Shown: positions 18,535 to 29,710, numbered from the stretch's first letter. The stretch is 64,000 bases of DNA from Prorocentrum cordatum (GCA_963575745.1 CAUYUJ010007280.1:1-64000); one strand, 5' to 3'. The notes: generated by a model from the letters alone, not told the origin. Numbers and translations are program-made.

Positions 18535-18734
18535 GAGGCATCTCTCAGGGGGTGAGCTCGGACCAAGCTTCCGCGGCGAAGTAGGCTCTGGCGACGACGA
18601 GCCTTCCAGGAAGGCGTGGCGGCATCCGTGAAAGCGCCGACCCCCCGCCGGCAGCGAGGCGCGGCGGGGCCGCCGCCGACGCCGCGAGGGCGGCCGCCAA
18701 GCCACGGGGGGGACACGCTCCCGCGGGAATCTCT

Positions 18735-19062
18735 CCTCCTCCCTATCCTCCTGCTCCCTCCTGCTCCTCCTCCTCCTCCTCCTTCTCCTCCTCCTCCTCC
18801 TCCCTCCTCCTCCTCCTCCTCCTCCTCCTCCCGCCTCCTCCCCTTTTCCTCCTCCTTCACCTCCTTCTCCTATGCTCCTGCTTCTCCTCCTCCTTTTCCT
18901 CCTTCTCCTCCTCCTCCTCCTCCTCCTCCTCCTCTCCTCTTCTCCTGCTCCTCTCTGCTCTCCTCCTCCTCCTCCTTCCTCCTCCTCCTCCTCCTCGTCC
19001 TCCTCATGCTCCTGCTCCTGCTCCTCCTCCTCCGCCTCCTCCTCCTCTTTCTCCTCTTGCCA
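18735..19062 (+). repeat. (CTC)n / TCC polypyrimidine tract
   Basis: About 330 bp of nearly pure pyrimidine on the plus strand, with CTC, TCC and CTG units. Confidence 0.9.
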
Positions 19063-19245
19063 TGCAGCAGGAGGCCGCGAAGAGAGGGGCCTCTTGGAAT
19101 CCTGAAGTTTTCCCCCGGGGGGGGGGGGGACATTTTTGTTTCCCCTCCCGAAGGGGCCGCCTGACGGCCCCAGAGGCCCCTCAGGAGGGCCCCGGGGGGC
19201 CGTGACTCGCCTCCTTCGTGGAGATGTCCCCTTGTGCCTCCTCAG

Positions 19246-19334
19246 GGTCAGCTCTGCGGTGGCCATGCCGGCGAAAGCGAGAACGCTGCGGTGCAGCGTG
19301 GAAGTTGGATGCGCGATTGCGTCGATTCTGCGGT
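19246..19334. repeat. Duplicate of 17149-17234
   Basis: The second copy of the segment that flanks element B. Confidence 0.6.
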
Positions 19335-19440
19335 GAGCGGGGGGGGGAAGTGAGAAGGAGAGGGCTTTCTCAGAAGGCGGCGGGGTTTCCCAGAGGCCCT
19401 CGGGCCTTCTGAGAAGCTTTTTGGGCCTCTTCGGGGAAGG
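19335..19440 (+). mobile_element. Element B, partial copy 3
   Basis: The left end (GGAAGTGAGAAGGAGAGGGC) and palindromic interior are present. The right end is missing, and element A sequence follows at once. Confidence 0.6.
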
Positions 19441-19442
19441 CT

Positions 19443-19541
19443 CCCAAATATGCGGCGCCCTGATTTCTTTTTAGGACGGCGTCCCAGGAAATCCCGACCC
19501 TTTCCCCAGGGCCGGTTTCTCGTCTTGAGTGGTTTTTTCCC
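19443..19541 (+). mobile_element. Element A, 5' part
   Basis: Matches the first half of element A (AGGACGGCGTCCCAGGAAAT, CCCTTTCCCCAGGGCCGG) and then stops. Confidence 0.6.
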
Positions 19542-19732
19542 ACCATCCTGTGGTGTTGGTTCCTCGTTTTGAAGAGACAGCGCCCCGCGTCCTCTCCTCC
19601 TCCTTCTCCTCCTCATCCCCTCCTCCCTCCTCCTCGTCATCGTCACGCAACCATCCTGTGGTGTTGGGTCCTCGTTTTGAAGAGACGATGCCCCGCGCTC
19701 CTCTCCTTCCTCCTCCCCCTCCTCCCTTTTTC

Positions 19733-19774
19733 CATCATCATCATCATCATCATCACCATCATCAGCACCCACAA

Positions 19775-19817
<43 letters not shown>

Positions 19818-19930
19818 GTCCTCACCATCATCATCGTCATCGCCATCAGCATCATCATCGTCGTCATCATCGTCATCGTCGCAGACACCATCGTCGTCAT
19901 CATCATTTCCGTCATCGTCACAATCATCGC
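19733..19930 (+). repeat. (CAT/ATC)n microsatellite
   Basis: ATC triplets, interrupted by CAC, CGTC and CAGC units. Confidence 0.95.
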
Positions 19931-19959
19931 CATCAGCTTCGGCACACCCCTTACACGCT

Positions 19960-20720
19960 GCGTGGCCCCACAGGGAACTCCACCGAAGGTCCCCGTGGCG
20001 CAGTTCGCATGCGTCTCCCCCACCCAGTACAGCGCTTCGTGGCCCCATAAGAAGCGCCACCTAAGGTCCAAGTGGCGCAGTTCGCATGCGTCTCCCCCGC
20101 CCGGGACAGTGTTTCGTGGCCCCAAAAGGAGCCCCACCGAAGGCCCCAGTGACGCAGTTCGCACGCGTCTCCCCCGCCCAGGAGAGCGCTCCGTGGCCCC
20201 ATAGGGAGTTCCACCTAAGGTCCCAGTGGCACAGTTCGCATGCGTCTCCCCCATCCAGGACAGCGCTTCGTGGCCCATAGGGAACGCCACCGAAGTCCCA
20301 GTGGCGCAGTTCGCATGAGTCTCCCCCGCCCAGGACAGAGCCTCGTTGCCCCATAGGGATCCCCACCGAAGGCCCAGGGGCGCAGTTCGCATGCGTCTCC
20401 CCCGCCCAGGACAGCGTTTCGTGGCCCCACAGGGAGCTCCACCGAAGGCCCCAGTGGCGCAGTTCGCATGCGTCTCCCGCGCCCAGAACAGCGCTTCGTG
20501 GCCCCATGGGGAGCCCCACCGAAGTCCCCTTTGGTGCAGTTCGCATGCGTCTCCCCCGCCCAGGACAGCGCTTCGTGGCCCCATAGGGAGTTCCACCGAA
20601 GGCCCCAGCGGCGCAGTTCGCATGCGTTTCCCCCGCACAGGACAGCGTTTCGTGGCCCCATCGGGAGCCGTTACCCCCATTTCGACACTCCCTGACACGT
20701 TTCGTGGGCTCCACCGAAGG
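19960..20720 (+). repeat. 77-bp satellite array, about 10 units
   Basis: The unit contains CGCAGTTCGCATGCGTCTCC, a CCGCCCAGGACAGCGCTTCG stretch and GTGGCCCCATAGGGAGCTCC. Because 77 is not a multiple of three, a frame cycles through all three phases every three units and still stays open on the minus strand, giving 150-350-codon artefact frames. It is related to the 89-bp array at 33110-34560. Single diverged units lie near 21660, 26400-26760 and 35640. Confidence 0.9.
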
Positions 20721-20811
20721 CCTCAGTGGCCATACCTTTTTTGGTTATGTGGGTTCTCGCTCTGGGCCGTTGGCTGCCCCACGCGCTGCTCCCTCGGCCG
20801 ACGTCGCCCAG

Positions 20812-21110
20812 GCGTGATCCTGGACTTCGGCCGCTACGAGATCGGGAACGGCAAGAAGGACGACGACGACGACGACGACGACTGGTGGCTGGAGCTTTAC
20901 GTGCTGCTCTCGCGCGCCACGCGCCACGAGGACCTCCTGCTCATGCGGGCGCCACGCATCGAGTTCTTCCTGGCGGGGCCGCCGGCGGGCTTGCGGAAGC
21001 AGTTGGAGCAGTTTGCTGCGCGCACGAAGCGGCGCGGGAGGGAGGCCACGACCCTCGCCTGGGAGCTGGGCCTCACCGAGTTTATCCGCGAGGCATGGCC
21101 TGGGGAGCGG
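20812..21110 (+). CDS. Exon of a PIF1/RecD2-type SF1 helicase, C-terminal part
   Basis: After an acceptor-like GTCGCCCAG the frame reads GVILDFGRYEIGNGKK, eight Asp, then WWLELYVLLSRATRHEDLLL and RAPRIEFFLAGPPAGLRKQL. The YVLLSRAT phrase is helicase motif VI of superfamily 1B (PIF1/RecD-like), whose Arg contacts ATP. Codons end in G or C. The Asp run is a (GAC)8 microsatellite kept in frame. Only this C-terminal piece is present; no Walker A motif is visible in the window, so it is an isolated exon or a gene fragment. A Helitron origin is possible, as Helitrons carry PIF1-like helicases, but no Rep domain is seen. Confidence 0.6.
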
Positions 21111-21156
21111 CCCGCCCGAGCCGCACCATATCCAGGCTGTCCCACAGTTCGACCGG

Positions 21157-21416
21157 GCGCCGCGGACGACCCGTGCGCGTCGCTGGGACCCTCTCGGGGC
21201 GACCAGCGTGCTTCGCGGGGACTCCGTGCTGCGCACTGCCCAGCGCCTCGTTCGCCCGTCGTCGCTCTGCCCAGCGCCCAGAGCCTTGCCCGCTCCCAGC
21301 CAGCCAGCTAGCTCACTTCGCTCCGCGCAGCGGACGACCCGCGTGCGTTGCTGGGACCCCTTCGGGGGCGACCAGCGCGCGTCGCGGGGACTCCGTGCTG
21401 CGCTGCGCCCGCAGCC
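21157..21416 (+). repeat. Tandem duplication, 171-bp spacing
   Basis: 21157-21246 and 21328-21416 share GACGACCCG, a GCTGGGACCC stretch and GCGGGGACTCCGTGCTGCGC. The unit lies just after the helicase exon. Confidence 0.7.
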
Positions 21417-21751
21417 TTGGGCACTGGAGTGCGCGGGCAAAGAGGGAGAAAAAGAGCGGGAGGAAGCGGGGGCGATCCACGCGAGGGGGGCTGCCGATAT
21501 GGGCGTCGACATTCATCCACGTAGACTCCCCCGCACGCAGATTCATGCACAATCAGACCCACTCGTGCTCAGACTCACCCGCTCTCAGGCTCTCGTTCTC
21601 AGACCTATCGTCTTCTTCCGCGTTGCGTTCCCCGCCATACATCTGCACACCCCTCACGCGGTTCTTGGCCTCATAGGGAGCTCCACCGAAGACGAGATTC
21701 ACAATTGCGGCGCTCTCAACTGCGTATGGTTGGGTCTTTCGCCAGGCTAAT

Positions 21752-21848
21752 TTGTCGGTCCCGAGGCCCGGCGAGGGCCCCCCAGGGGCCGAAAATAACC
21801 AAGCACCTCCCGTCCGGATTTTCGTGTTACGACGCGATCATGTCTGGG
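21752..21848 (+). mobile_element. Element A, 3' half
   Basis: Runs from GTCGGTCCCGAGGCCCGGCG to the terminal GATCATGTCTGGG. Confidence 0.65.
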
Positions 21849-22009
21849 CTCAGACAGCTTCTCAGAAGGCCGAAGGCCGGGGGGACTTCCGGGGCTTGTG
21901 CAAAGGCTCGCCCTGCTCGCGTGCCCCGCCGCTCCTGGCTCTCTGGGAGCCGCGGCCCAGCTCATTCGTGGCCATGTCCTCCCTCGGCGTCGCTTCATGA
22001 GGGGGCGAT

Positions 22010-22352
22010 CAAGTGGGGAGGAGGGGAGGAGGAGGGGGGGGAGGAGGAGGAAGGACAGGAGGAAGGAGGAGGAGGAGGAGGCGAGAGGAGGGAGGAGGAG
22101 GAGGAGGGAGGAGGAGGAGGGAGGAGGAGGAGGAGGAGAGGAGGAGGGGGAGAAGGGGGAGGAGGAGGAGGAAGTAGAGGGGGAGGAGGAGGAGGAGGAT
22201 AGGATGAGGAGGAGGGAGGACGATGGGGAGAGGAGGAGGAGGGGGAGGAGGGGGAGGGGAGGAGGATGCGGGAGGTATGAGGAGGAGGAGGAGGAGGAGG
22301 AGGAGGAGGAGGACGAGGAGGAGGCGGAGGAGGAGGAGGAGAGGAGGAGGGG
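22010..22352 (+). repeat. (GAG/GGA)n polypurine tract
   Basis: About 340 bp of nearly pure purine on the plus strand. Confidence 0.95.
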
Positions 22353-22833
22353 GAGGGAAGAAAGGTGCAGTTCTCGGGCCCTGCAGGCCCCCTCTTGGTC
22401 CCTGAAAAGGCTCCTGTAGGGGCCCGAGCCGTCCCGCAATGGCAGCGTGGGTCACAGCTTGGGCCTCTGGCACGCGCCGGCCAGCACGCCTTCGGTCTGG
22501 AACTTACCAGCCTCGAACGTACCCCTATCCCTAAGATTGGCACGCCAAAAGGCGATGACAATCTTAGGGGTTCGCCCTCAAAAAAAGGGAATCCCTAAGA
22601 TGGCCATCGTGATGAGGAGGTGCCCAGCATAGAGATGGGGATATGTTCCTCTGGCACCTGGCAAAGGCAGGCCGCCGTCTGCGGGCGGCGGCATCGTTGC
22701 GGCATAGCACGTTGACGATGCGCCTCTGCGCGAGATCTCACTGACCGTCGCGTTCTCACGGCAGTGAGGGTACAGACCAGCAGACCAGTACAGGCTGGAA
22801 ATACCAGAAGCGAGAGCTGCACATGAGTACCTC
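22353..22833. other. Spacer with a small palindrome
   Basis: CCCTAAGATTG and its inverse CAATCTTAGGGG at about 22530-22568, then CCCTAAGATGG again, form a short hairpin-like motif. There is no gene. Confidence 0.4.
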
Positions 22834-22970
22834 CCCAGACATGCGCTCTGTTCTGTTTTTTTTCCCATGCGGGGTCTCCATGCTATGCCGACCCGTTCCC
22901 CCGGACCGGTTCTTCCTCCGGACTCGTTTCTGATGGTCCCGGGTCCTTGCGAGGGCCCCTGGATGCCGAA
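22834..22970 (+). mobile_element. Element A, 5' part with intact end
   Basis: Starts CCCAGACATGCG and continues through a diverged interior (CCGACCCGTTCCCCCGGACC). The right end is lost before element D begins. Confidence 0.6.
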
Positions 22971-23020
22971 ACTGTTTTTTACGTCGGCGGCGAGGCAGAA
23001 CCGCACCAGCGTTTGGACGC

Positions 23021-23220
23021 AGGAAATGGGTACGGATAAAATGGGCACAATGCCCAACAACAAATGCTTCCCCAAATCAACAGCGGTCGCTGTTGGGCAG
23101 GCGGCCTTCTGTCTCAAATGCACACAGGCCGCGGCGACACCGACGGCGAGTCCGGTTCAAAATGCACAGGAACTGCTGTTGGGCAGTGTAGCCATTCTTT
23201 CCGTACCCATTTCGTTCGTG
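23021..23220 (+). mobile_element. Element D, copy 1 (MITE-like)
   Basis: 200 bp. Left arm AAATGGGTACGGATAAAATG then GGCACAATGCCCAACAACA; right arm CTGTTGGGCAGTGTAGCC to CCGTACCCATTTCG. The arms are inverse over about 45 bp with several mismatches. The interior has GGGCAGGCGGCCTTCTGTCT. A second copy lies at 37961. Confidence 0.75.
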
Positions 23221-23831
23221 CCGCGAGCAGCGATCCGGGGCAACCGATACGCGAACGGGCCAGCGTGCACGAGGGGGAGCAAGACAGACGGACGGCCGCG
23301 AAGGATTTGCTATCCGGGTTTTGGACGCTACCATTGTTGAGCCCGAGCGCTAATAGCAGACTCATTGCAGTTGTCTAGATACATTCAACTAGCGCCTCCA
23401 ATGATTTCCTTCCGATTGCTGTGCAGAACAGCCCTGTAGCACATCTGCAGCGCGAGTTGACCAAGAAAACCAATACCATAGGCGGAAAGCGCTCCAGACG
23501 CGGAAGAGCCCCGGATGCCGAAACTCCCGGTGGAGAGTCCCGGAAGAGCCCCGGACGCGGGAGAGCCCCCAAACCTCCCACCGGGAGGAGGAGGAGGAGG
23601 AGGAGGAGGAGGAGGAGGAGTGTCAACGACGCGATCAGGCCTGGCCCTGGATGGGGACCACCTACCAGACCACCCCAACGCAACCCGAAGACCCGAATTT
23701 CGGGTTGGGGGGGTACGGGTTCCATATGTGTTTTTTCATTGCTCCCCGACCCCCCCCCCCCACTGGAAATGGAGGGCAAATCGGAGCCTGCGGGTTGGGT
23801 TTGGGTGAGTTGGTGGGTGGCGAGGAGGGGA
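23221..23831. other. Unassigned spacer with a short (GAG)n
   Basis: GAG triplets at about 23586-23620 and homopolymer G and C runs near 23708 and 23752. No gene is supported. Confidence 0.4.
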
Positions 23832-24018
23832 CCCAGACATGCGACGTCCTGATCTTTTTCAGGACGGCGTCCCTGGAAGTCCCGACCCTCTCCCCGGGGC
23901 CGGCTTCTCGTCCTGAGTCGTCTTCCGTCGGTCCCGAGGCCCGGCGAGGGCTCCCGGGGGCCGAAGATAACCCAAACCCTCCCGTCCGGACTGTCTTTCC
24001 GACGCGATCATGTCTGGG
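23832..24018 (+). mobile_element. Element A, copy 2 (type copy)
   Basis: 187 bp with perfect 10-bp terminal inverted repeats, CCCAGACATG (23832-23841) and CATGTCTGGG (24009-24018). The interior has a second inverse pair around CGTCCTGAT and CCGTCCGGA. There is no clear target duplication. Non-coding. Confidence 0.8.
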
Positions 24019-24045
24019 GCCGTCAGCCACAGAGCCGGGGCGGAA

Positions 24046-24190
24046 GGCTACCCCCCGCGAGCTGAGCGCCCGACTCCGCCGTGGCCTGCGAGACGCGGTG
24101 CACCACCGCGTCGAGGAAGGCGCGGCTGCCGCACCGGGCCTCGACGTAGCTCGTCACCATCCTCCCCTTGGCGGGCTCCCGGGGGGCCGT
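24046..24190 (-). CDS. Exon-like island, helical-repeat protein
   Basis: Minus-strand frame with G/C-ending codons, encoding EPAKGRMVTSYVEARCGSRA, then FLDAVVHRVSQATAESGAQ. The alternating aliphatic pattern fits a helical-repeat protein like the islands at 12.9 and 17.0 kb. A GT follows the GCG codons near 24053. No family is established. Confidence 0.38.
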
Positions 24191-24289
24191 GGTCGGTGGG
24201 CCTCGTCCTCAGCAGCCCTCGCAGCCGTCCCTCGCTCCGTGCCTCCCTTTGCTGCTGGCCCCCATCTCCTCCTCGATGCCTCGCCCTCT

Positions 24290-24395
24290 CTCGCTCTCTG
24301 CCTCCCTCTCTCTTTCTCGATCTCTCCCTCTGTCTCCCTCTCTCTCTCTCTCTGTCGCTGTCTTTCTCTCTCTCTCTCTCTCTCTCTTTTTCTCC
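24290..24395 (+). repeat. (CT)n microsatellite
   Basis: Interrupted CT dinucleotides. Confidence 0.9.
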
Positions 24396-25094
24396 TGTCA
24401 CCCTCTCTCCTCGAGCTCTATCTCATATCTCCTCTGTCCTCTCTTTCTCTGTGTCTGTTGCTCTGATGTATCCACTCTGAACTCTGATGTGCCAGCCATG
24501 TGCTATCCCTCGCGTCCTCTCTCACACTAACTGCCTTTCCAATGATCTGTGTTCCCTCTTCGAATGTTGACCAAGTTACCTTACATTCTCTCTACATGTG
24601 TAAAGACATGTGTATAAATACTGTCTTATGAGCCTCTTCTTGCACATATATGTATATATATATATAGGCGTAGAGTCCAGCACACCCCACTACCTAGGTA
24701 GATGTCTCACCCCGGACACATTTCCTGACTTGTCTCAATGTACAACTTGCATGTGCAACCCCTCTTCGGTACTGCACACAGATGTTCGTGCACATGAATT
24801 GACACATAAACATATACAGGTTTATGCTTAGTCTCTCTATTCTCTCGCTCTCGTTATGGTAGGCTTGTTTTCCACCGCCAGCACCATAAGTAGGAGGGGG
24901 AGGGGGTTCTCTTCCTCCTCCTCCTCCTCTTTTTCCTCCTCCTCCTCATCCTCCACCTCCTGCCCCCCTCCAACTTATGGTGGTGGTGGTGGTGGAAAAC
25001 AGACCCATCACGTTATGCTCAATCCCTGCTCTGTCCTTCTCACTCTGGCCGACTCCGTCTGGAAGCCCCAGGCCCAAACATTGTCCATCTCTTG
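24396..25094. other. Unassigned, with (TA)n and short CTC
   Basis: TATATA near 24651-24665, CTC triplets near 24915-24960 and GGT triplets near 24978-24995. No gene is supported. Confidence 0.4.
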
Positions 25095-25124
25095 CGGGCG
25101 CTTCTTATACTTTCGCCAACTTCC

Positions 25125-25195
25125 GCCAGCCATCCGCCGGCGGAGCCGCCCTCGTTTTACTACCGCCGGCTTCCGCCGACCTTCCGCCGAAGAAG
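25125..25195 (+). repeat. Dispersed CCGCCGGCTTCCGCCGA repeat
   Basis: Shares about 65 bp with 31545-31615, including GGCGGA and CTACCGCCGGCTTCCGCCG in slightly different forms. Confidence 0.5.
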
Positions 25196-25444
25196 AGATG
25201 CCATCTCCTTCGATCCCCGAACAGAAGGCAAAGTCATCTCTGGAGTGCGCCATCGATTCCGCAATCAGTGCTTGCACTGAAGGGTTCCTGGCGGATATTG
25301 AAAGATTTGGCGAAAGTTCTGGGCCGATTCCAATAGGCGGCCGGGTTGCTGGGTTCAGGGTTCCCGGATTCCTGGTTGTTGGTTCCGGGACGATTTCAGT
25401 GGGCGGCGGGGTTCCCAGGTTTCCGGGTTCCTGGGTTCTTGGTT

Positions 25445-25690
25445 GATCTCCTTATCAATCGGTCTCACAATCGATATCCTTACCCACCTCTCCATCGACT
25501 CCACTATCAAGATCACAATCGATCTCACGATCGATCTCACAATCGATCTCACGATGGATCGCACACGCGATCTCACAATCGATCTCACTGAATCGAAGTC
25601 ACTTTGGTCTCCATGTCGACCTTACTATCGTCCTCACTATCGATCCTACGATCGATCTCACTACCGATCTCACAATCGATCTATATATCC
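25445..25690 (+). repeat. 12-bp minisatellite, CGATCTCACAAT
   Basis: About 20 imperfect units of CGATCTCACAAT / CGATCTCACGAT. The minus-strand frame gives an Arg-Ser-Ile-Val artefact. Confidence 0.9.
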
Positions 25691-25930
25691 AGGTCACGAG
25701 TGTTCAAGCCATCCATTGCTCTCTGGTAAAATCTTTACACATATATATATAGATAGATACTAGAACCACGCGCACTTCGCGCGTGCTCAAGTTCTAGCCA
25801 CAGCTGCGCCACTTTTTACGGCTCTCGCTTTCGCTCGTCTGATTCACGACATTGCGAAGTCTGGTGCATGTGAGCGCTGCAGAGTCTCCATCCGCCTCGG
25901 CCCCCTCCCCCTCCCCCCCTCTCGTCACCG

Positions 25931-25963
25931 CCCTCCTCCTCCTCCTCCTCCTCCTCCTCCTCG

Positions 25964-26029
<66 letters not shown>

Positions 26030-26089
26030 ACATCATCATCATCATCATCATCATCTCATCATCATCATCATCATCATCATCATAATCAT

Positions 26090-26152
<63 letters not shown>
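25931..26152 (+). repeat. (CTC)n then (ATC)n microsatellite
   Basis: Eleven CTC triplets pass directly into about 190 bp of ATC triplets with few interruptions. Confidence 0.95.
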
Positions 26153-26154
<2 letters not shown>

Positions 26155-26394
26155 CCGTGCTCCTGCTTCTGCTCTTACTCCCCATCCTCACTCCATGCTC
26201 GCCGTTACTCCATTTTCACACTTCTTCGTCCTCATCCTCTTGCTCCTGCTTTTCCTCCTCCGTCGCCGCTGTTTCCGTTTGCAGCTACTCCTATTCTGCC
26301 CTCCTCCTTATCCTCCTTCTCCTCCGCCCGACTGTTCCCAGAGAGGTTTCCGGGAACAGATGGGCAGCTGCTCTCCACCGCCCTGTGGCAGGCA
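26153..26394. other. Pyrimidine-rich spacer
   Basis: TCC- and CTC-rich, with no gene. Confidence 0.4.
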
Positions 26395-26765
26395 TCGTGA
26401 CCCAAAGGAAGCTCCACCTACGGCCCCAGAGGGCATGTTCGCATTGCGTCTTTACGCCAATGTCGGCCCACCCCTCACACAGATCGCGCCTGATAGGGAG
26501 CTCGATCGATGGCATCAACAGGATGGATCGCATGCCATCCCTCCGCATATTTCTGCACACCCCTGACGCGGATCGCACCCCGCAAGGATCTCCACCTATC
26601 GCACCCGTGGGTAAGTTCGCATGGCGTGCTCACGACCGTTTCGGCGCCGCTACACGCGGATCGCGCTCCACGCGGAGCTCCACCTACAGCCTCAGTGGGC
26701 GCGCTCGCGCGGCGGACACACCCTTCACGCGGATCGCGCCCCACAGGGAGCTCAGCGTAACTACA
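26395..26765 (+). repeat. Diverged units of the 77/89-bp satellite family
   Basis: Four to five units with GAAGCTCCACCTACGGCCCC, TTCGCATGGCGT and CCCTCACACAGATCGCG. They are clearly related to the arrays at 19.96 and 33.1 kb but much more diverged. Confidence 0.65.
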
Positions 26766-27060
26766 CGCGCTAGCTCCGCAGCGACCCTCTATCTAGTCTA
26801 CCCCGCGTCGCGCAGTATTTGGGGTTGGCCCTTCGTCAGGCCAAGTGTTTCTGGTTCCTCTTATATGCGCACATGCATGAGCACAGACAAAGAATCGTGT
26901 ACGCATGCGTACATGCGTATGCACATACATACGAATACGTAAACATAGAAACCACATCTGTGCCGATCAGGCGGCGCCTCAGGAACGGGCCTGGGTTATG
27001 GACCAGAGACCTCTCATAGATGGATATTGAGATTTCTTCGGCAGTCTCCCTGAGGCCCGT
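26766..27060. other. Unassigned spacer
   Basis: Unique sequence with ATGCGTACATGCG-type alternating purine-pyrimidine near 26900. No gene. Confidence 0.4.
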
Positions 27061-27069
27061 TTGGGACCT

Positions 27070-27580
27070 TGCATGGGGTCTCCTGGGGGCTTCCTGGGGG
27101 CATCCTGAGGCCTTTTGGATGCCTCTGGGGGCCCTTTGGGGCATCTTGGGGCCTCTTAGGAGCCTCTTGGGGCCTCCTGGGGGCCTCTGACGGCCAAGGC
27201 TCGAAATTTGAACTGTGTTCCCCCTCTGGGATCCCTCTTGGGCCTGTCCTGGGCAATCTTGAAGGCCTCCTGGGCCGTCTTGGGCCCTTCTTGGGCCGTC
27301 CTCGAGCTCTCTTGGGGGCCTGTTGGGCCGTCTTGGGAGCATCTTGGGCCTTTGTGGTCGCTGTGAAAGACCCAGAGGCGATTCTGCTAACAATCTACGT
27401 TTTCCAAAGGGCATAAGGCGGTTTCTGCTTCTTGGGGCTTTGTTGGGGGGCCCTTAGGGGCCTCTTGGGGCGCCTTGGGGCTGTCGCGGTGCCATCTGGG
27501 GCAATCGTGCAGCTCTCGCGGGGCGCTTTTGAGGGCCTTGAGGGCCAGTCGCAAGCTATCTGGGGTGGTCCTGGAAGATT
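27070..27580 (-). repeat. TCTTGGGGCC minisatellite
   Basis: Imperfect CTTGGGGCCTC units, the inverse of the GGCCCCAAGA array at 13435-14205. Confidence 0.8.
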
Positions 27581-27694
27581 CTCGTGCTTTCTGGGACCCC
27601 CAGGGGTCGCCGCAGGAGGTCCGCAAGGAGAAAGGCACCGGAATACAAGGGGGGCCCACCCGGGGCCCCGGGCACGGGATCTCCCATATCTGTG

Positions 27695-27840
27695 TACACA
27701 CACACACACACCTCTGTACACATACAGATACACATATTTATATGTATATATATATATATAAATATAAATAGACATAGATCTATATGTGTATGTGTATATG
27801 CAGGTGCTTTCTAGTGTGTGTGTATATATATGCATTCTGT
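27695..27840. repeat. (CA)n, (TA)n and (TG)n microsatellites
   Basis: CACACA near 27698-27710, TATATA near 27742-27758, then TG-rich sequence. Confidence 0.85.
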
Positions 27841-28614
27841 TTTTGTTCTAATGATATATACATGTGCTTCTCCTCTGGCAGCGATGCCGCAGCTAAGATG
27901 CTTGGACGTAGGGACGCCTCGGCCCGCCCTCCGTGGCACGCGGCCCACGGGCATCTCTGGCAGCATACGCGCCGCCGTCGGCTCTGCGATCTTGAGCAGC
28001 TGCGTGTCCTGTTGAACAGGGGGGAGTGGGAAGAGGAAGGGGGAGGGACGAAGCATGTCGGGTCGGCCCCTTCTCTTTTCCTCCGCCTCCTCTTCCCCTC
28101 CTTCTCCTCCTCCTCCTCCGTTCTGATCCTCCTCGTCCTCCTCATCCTCCTCTAGCTCTTGCTGGAGAGGGAAATCAAGACGGGAGGGAGGGGGGAAGAG
28201 ATCTCGGTAACTACTCTCCTCTCCCCTGACTCATTCTCCTCAGGAGGAGGGGAAGGAGGATATCAAGATGTACGATGTTGCGTGATCCTCCAGTGAGCTC
28301 CGACATAACCAGCTGTCGGACAAGAAAAGGACAGAAAGGAAGAGGAGGCGGAGGAGGAGGACGAAGACGAGATCGCGAATGCAAAGGCCCTCCTTCCCTC
28401 CGCCTCTCTCATTCTCTTTCCAACCCGACTTCCCCAACGTAAGGAGACGAGCAATAGTATGCATTGGCCTTGCGACCATGCCCTCGAGAAAAAGATGGGG
28501 TCGTGCCCCCCTCCCCCAAAAGAAGAGAAGAGTGCAGAAAATTATGATGCGGGAGGGGAGGAAGAGAAGGGAAATGGGTGGGTTGGGGAATTTCTCGAGA
28601 GCCGTGCCCTTCTT
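27841..28614. other. Unassigned spacer
   Basis: On the minus strand 27890-28020 reads LLKIAEPTAARMLPEMPVGR without clear splice sites; this is not enough to call an exon. No other features. Confidence 0.3.
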
Positions 28615-28650
28615 CTTCTCCTCCTCCTCCTCCTCCTCCTCCTCCTCCCT
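28615..28650 (+). repeat. (CTC)n microsatellite
   Basis: About ten CTC triplets. Confidence 0.9.
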
Positions 28651-29215
28651 ACCCCCCTTGATCCTTTGATCTCCGTCACCACGGTTTTCTTGCAACGAAG
28701 ACCCCAGATGTTTAGACTCTTTCCCCAGGGCCGGCTTCTCATCCCGAGTCGCTTTCTCACAGTCCAAGAGCCCAACAAATTTCCCCAGAGGCCGAACCCT
28801 CAACCTGATGACGAGAGGAGGTATAACCTCCGCTCCTCCGAGTGGTTCTCGAGCGATTGTCAGGACGATCCGGGCACCCCTCGAGCCCTCACTGCAGCGG
28901 GCAACTGATGGAAAGCATCCCCAAGAGAGAAAGAGAGACCCAAACATACAAATCACAGTGAGCCAATGCCAATGCAAAAGATGACTTCCGAAACCCTTCC
29001 GCACCTGACAACGCCAAGCGGAAGGGATGCTGCGGGCCATGCGCGGCGCGGCCGCCCCCCAAGACGCGCAGGAGGCGGGCGGGCGCTTGGTGGGTGCGGC
29101 CGTGACCAGCCTGGGGGCGAAGGTCGGTATCGTTTAACCGACCCCTATTGATGGGACAGTTCTTCACCACCGCTACCAGTGGAAAGGACAGGGGGAGAAG
29201 GGATGATAGAAATGT
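28651..29215. other. Spacer with diverged element A fragment
   Basis: 28710-28800 resembles the middle of element A (CTTTCCCCAGGGCCGGCTTC). 28986-29140 is open in both strands with high G+C and cannot be assigned. Confidence 0.35.
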
Positions 29216-29216
29216 C

Positions 29217-29390
29217 CTCCTCCTCCTCCTCCTCCTCCTTCTTCCGATCATTTTTCTTCTTATTTCTCCTTATTATTCTTATTATCCTCCTCCTCCTCCT
29301 CCTCCTCCTCCTCCTCCTCCTCCTCCTCCTCCGCCTCCTCCGCCTCCGCCTCCTCCTCCTCCTCCTCCTCCTCCTCCTCCTCCTGCTACT
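29217..29390 (+). repeat. (CTC)n microsatellite
   Basis: CTC triplets split by a T-rich TTATTCTTATT block. Confidence 0.95.
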
Positions 29391-29621
29391 CCCCATGTCA
29401 TGCCTATCGTGGTGCGGAGAATCAGCCCATCAGCCATCCCCATCCCCATCCAGAGGCCCACCATCTCAGCACCCCAATTTGGAGACATGCCCCTCGAGGC
29501 CCCAAGCATCCGACAACTCCTCCGACACCAACGACGGCAGCGGCGCCGACGCTAGCGGCGGCACACAAGAGGAGCCAGCGGTGCACAAGGAGCCGAGGCG
29601 GCCCGTCGCCGGGAGCGGGCC

Positions 29622-29710
29622 TTCCACAGCATGCCGTGGAGGGCGGCGACCAGCCGGGGCAGGTCCCGCGGCCCGAAGCGTTCGATCTTCCACAACACGT
29701 CCTCCGCGGC
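29622..29710 (-). CDS. Exon-like island, helical-repeat protein (RAP/OPR-like)
   Basis: On the minus strand, after GGGGATAG, the frame encodes AEDVLWKIERFGPRDLPRL, then VAALHGMLWK. F-G-P-R-D-L-x-x-L-V-A-A-L is close to the repeat signature of RAP/octotricopeptide-type proteins. AAG|GCCCGC could be a GC donor, a class dinoflagellates use. Codons are strongly G/C-ending. The frame stays open to a TAG near 29552. Confidence 0.45.

Noticed and set aside
19643-20698. 351-codon minus-strand frame
   Set aside because: It runs through the 77-bp satellite and the ATC microsatellite; the repeating text rotates phase every unit.
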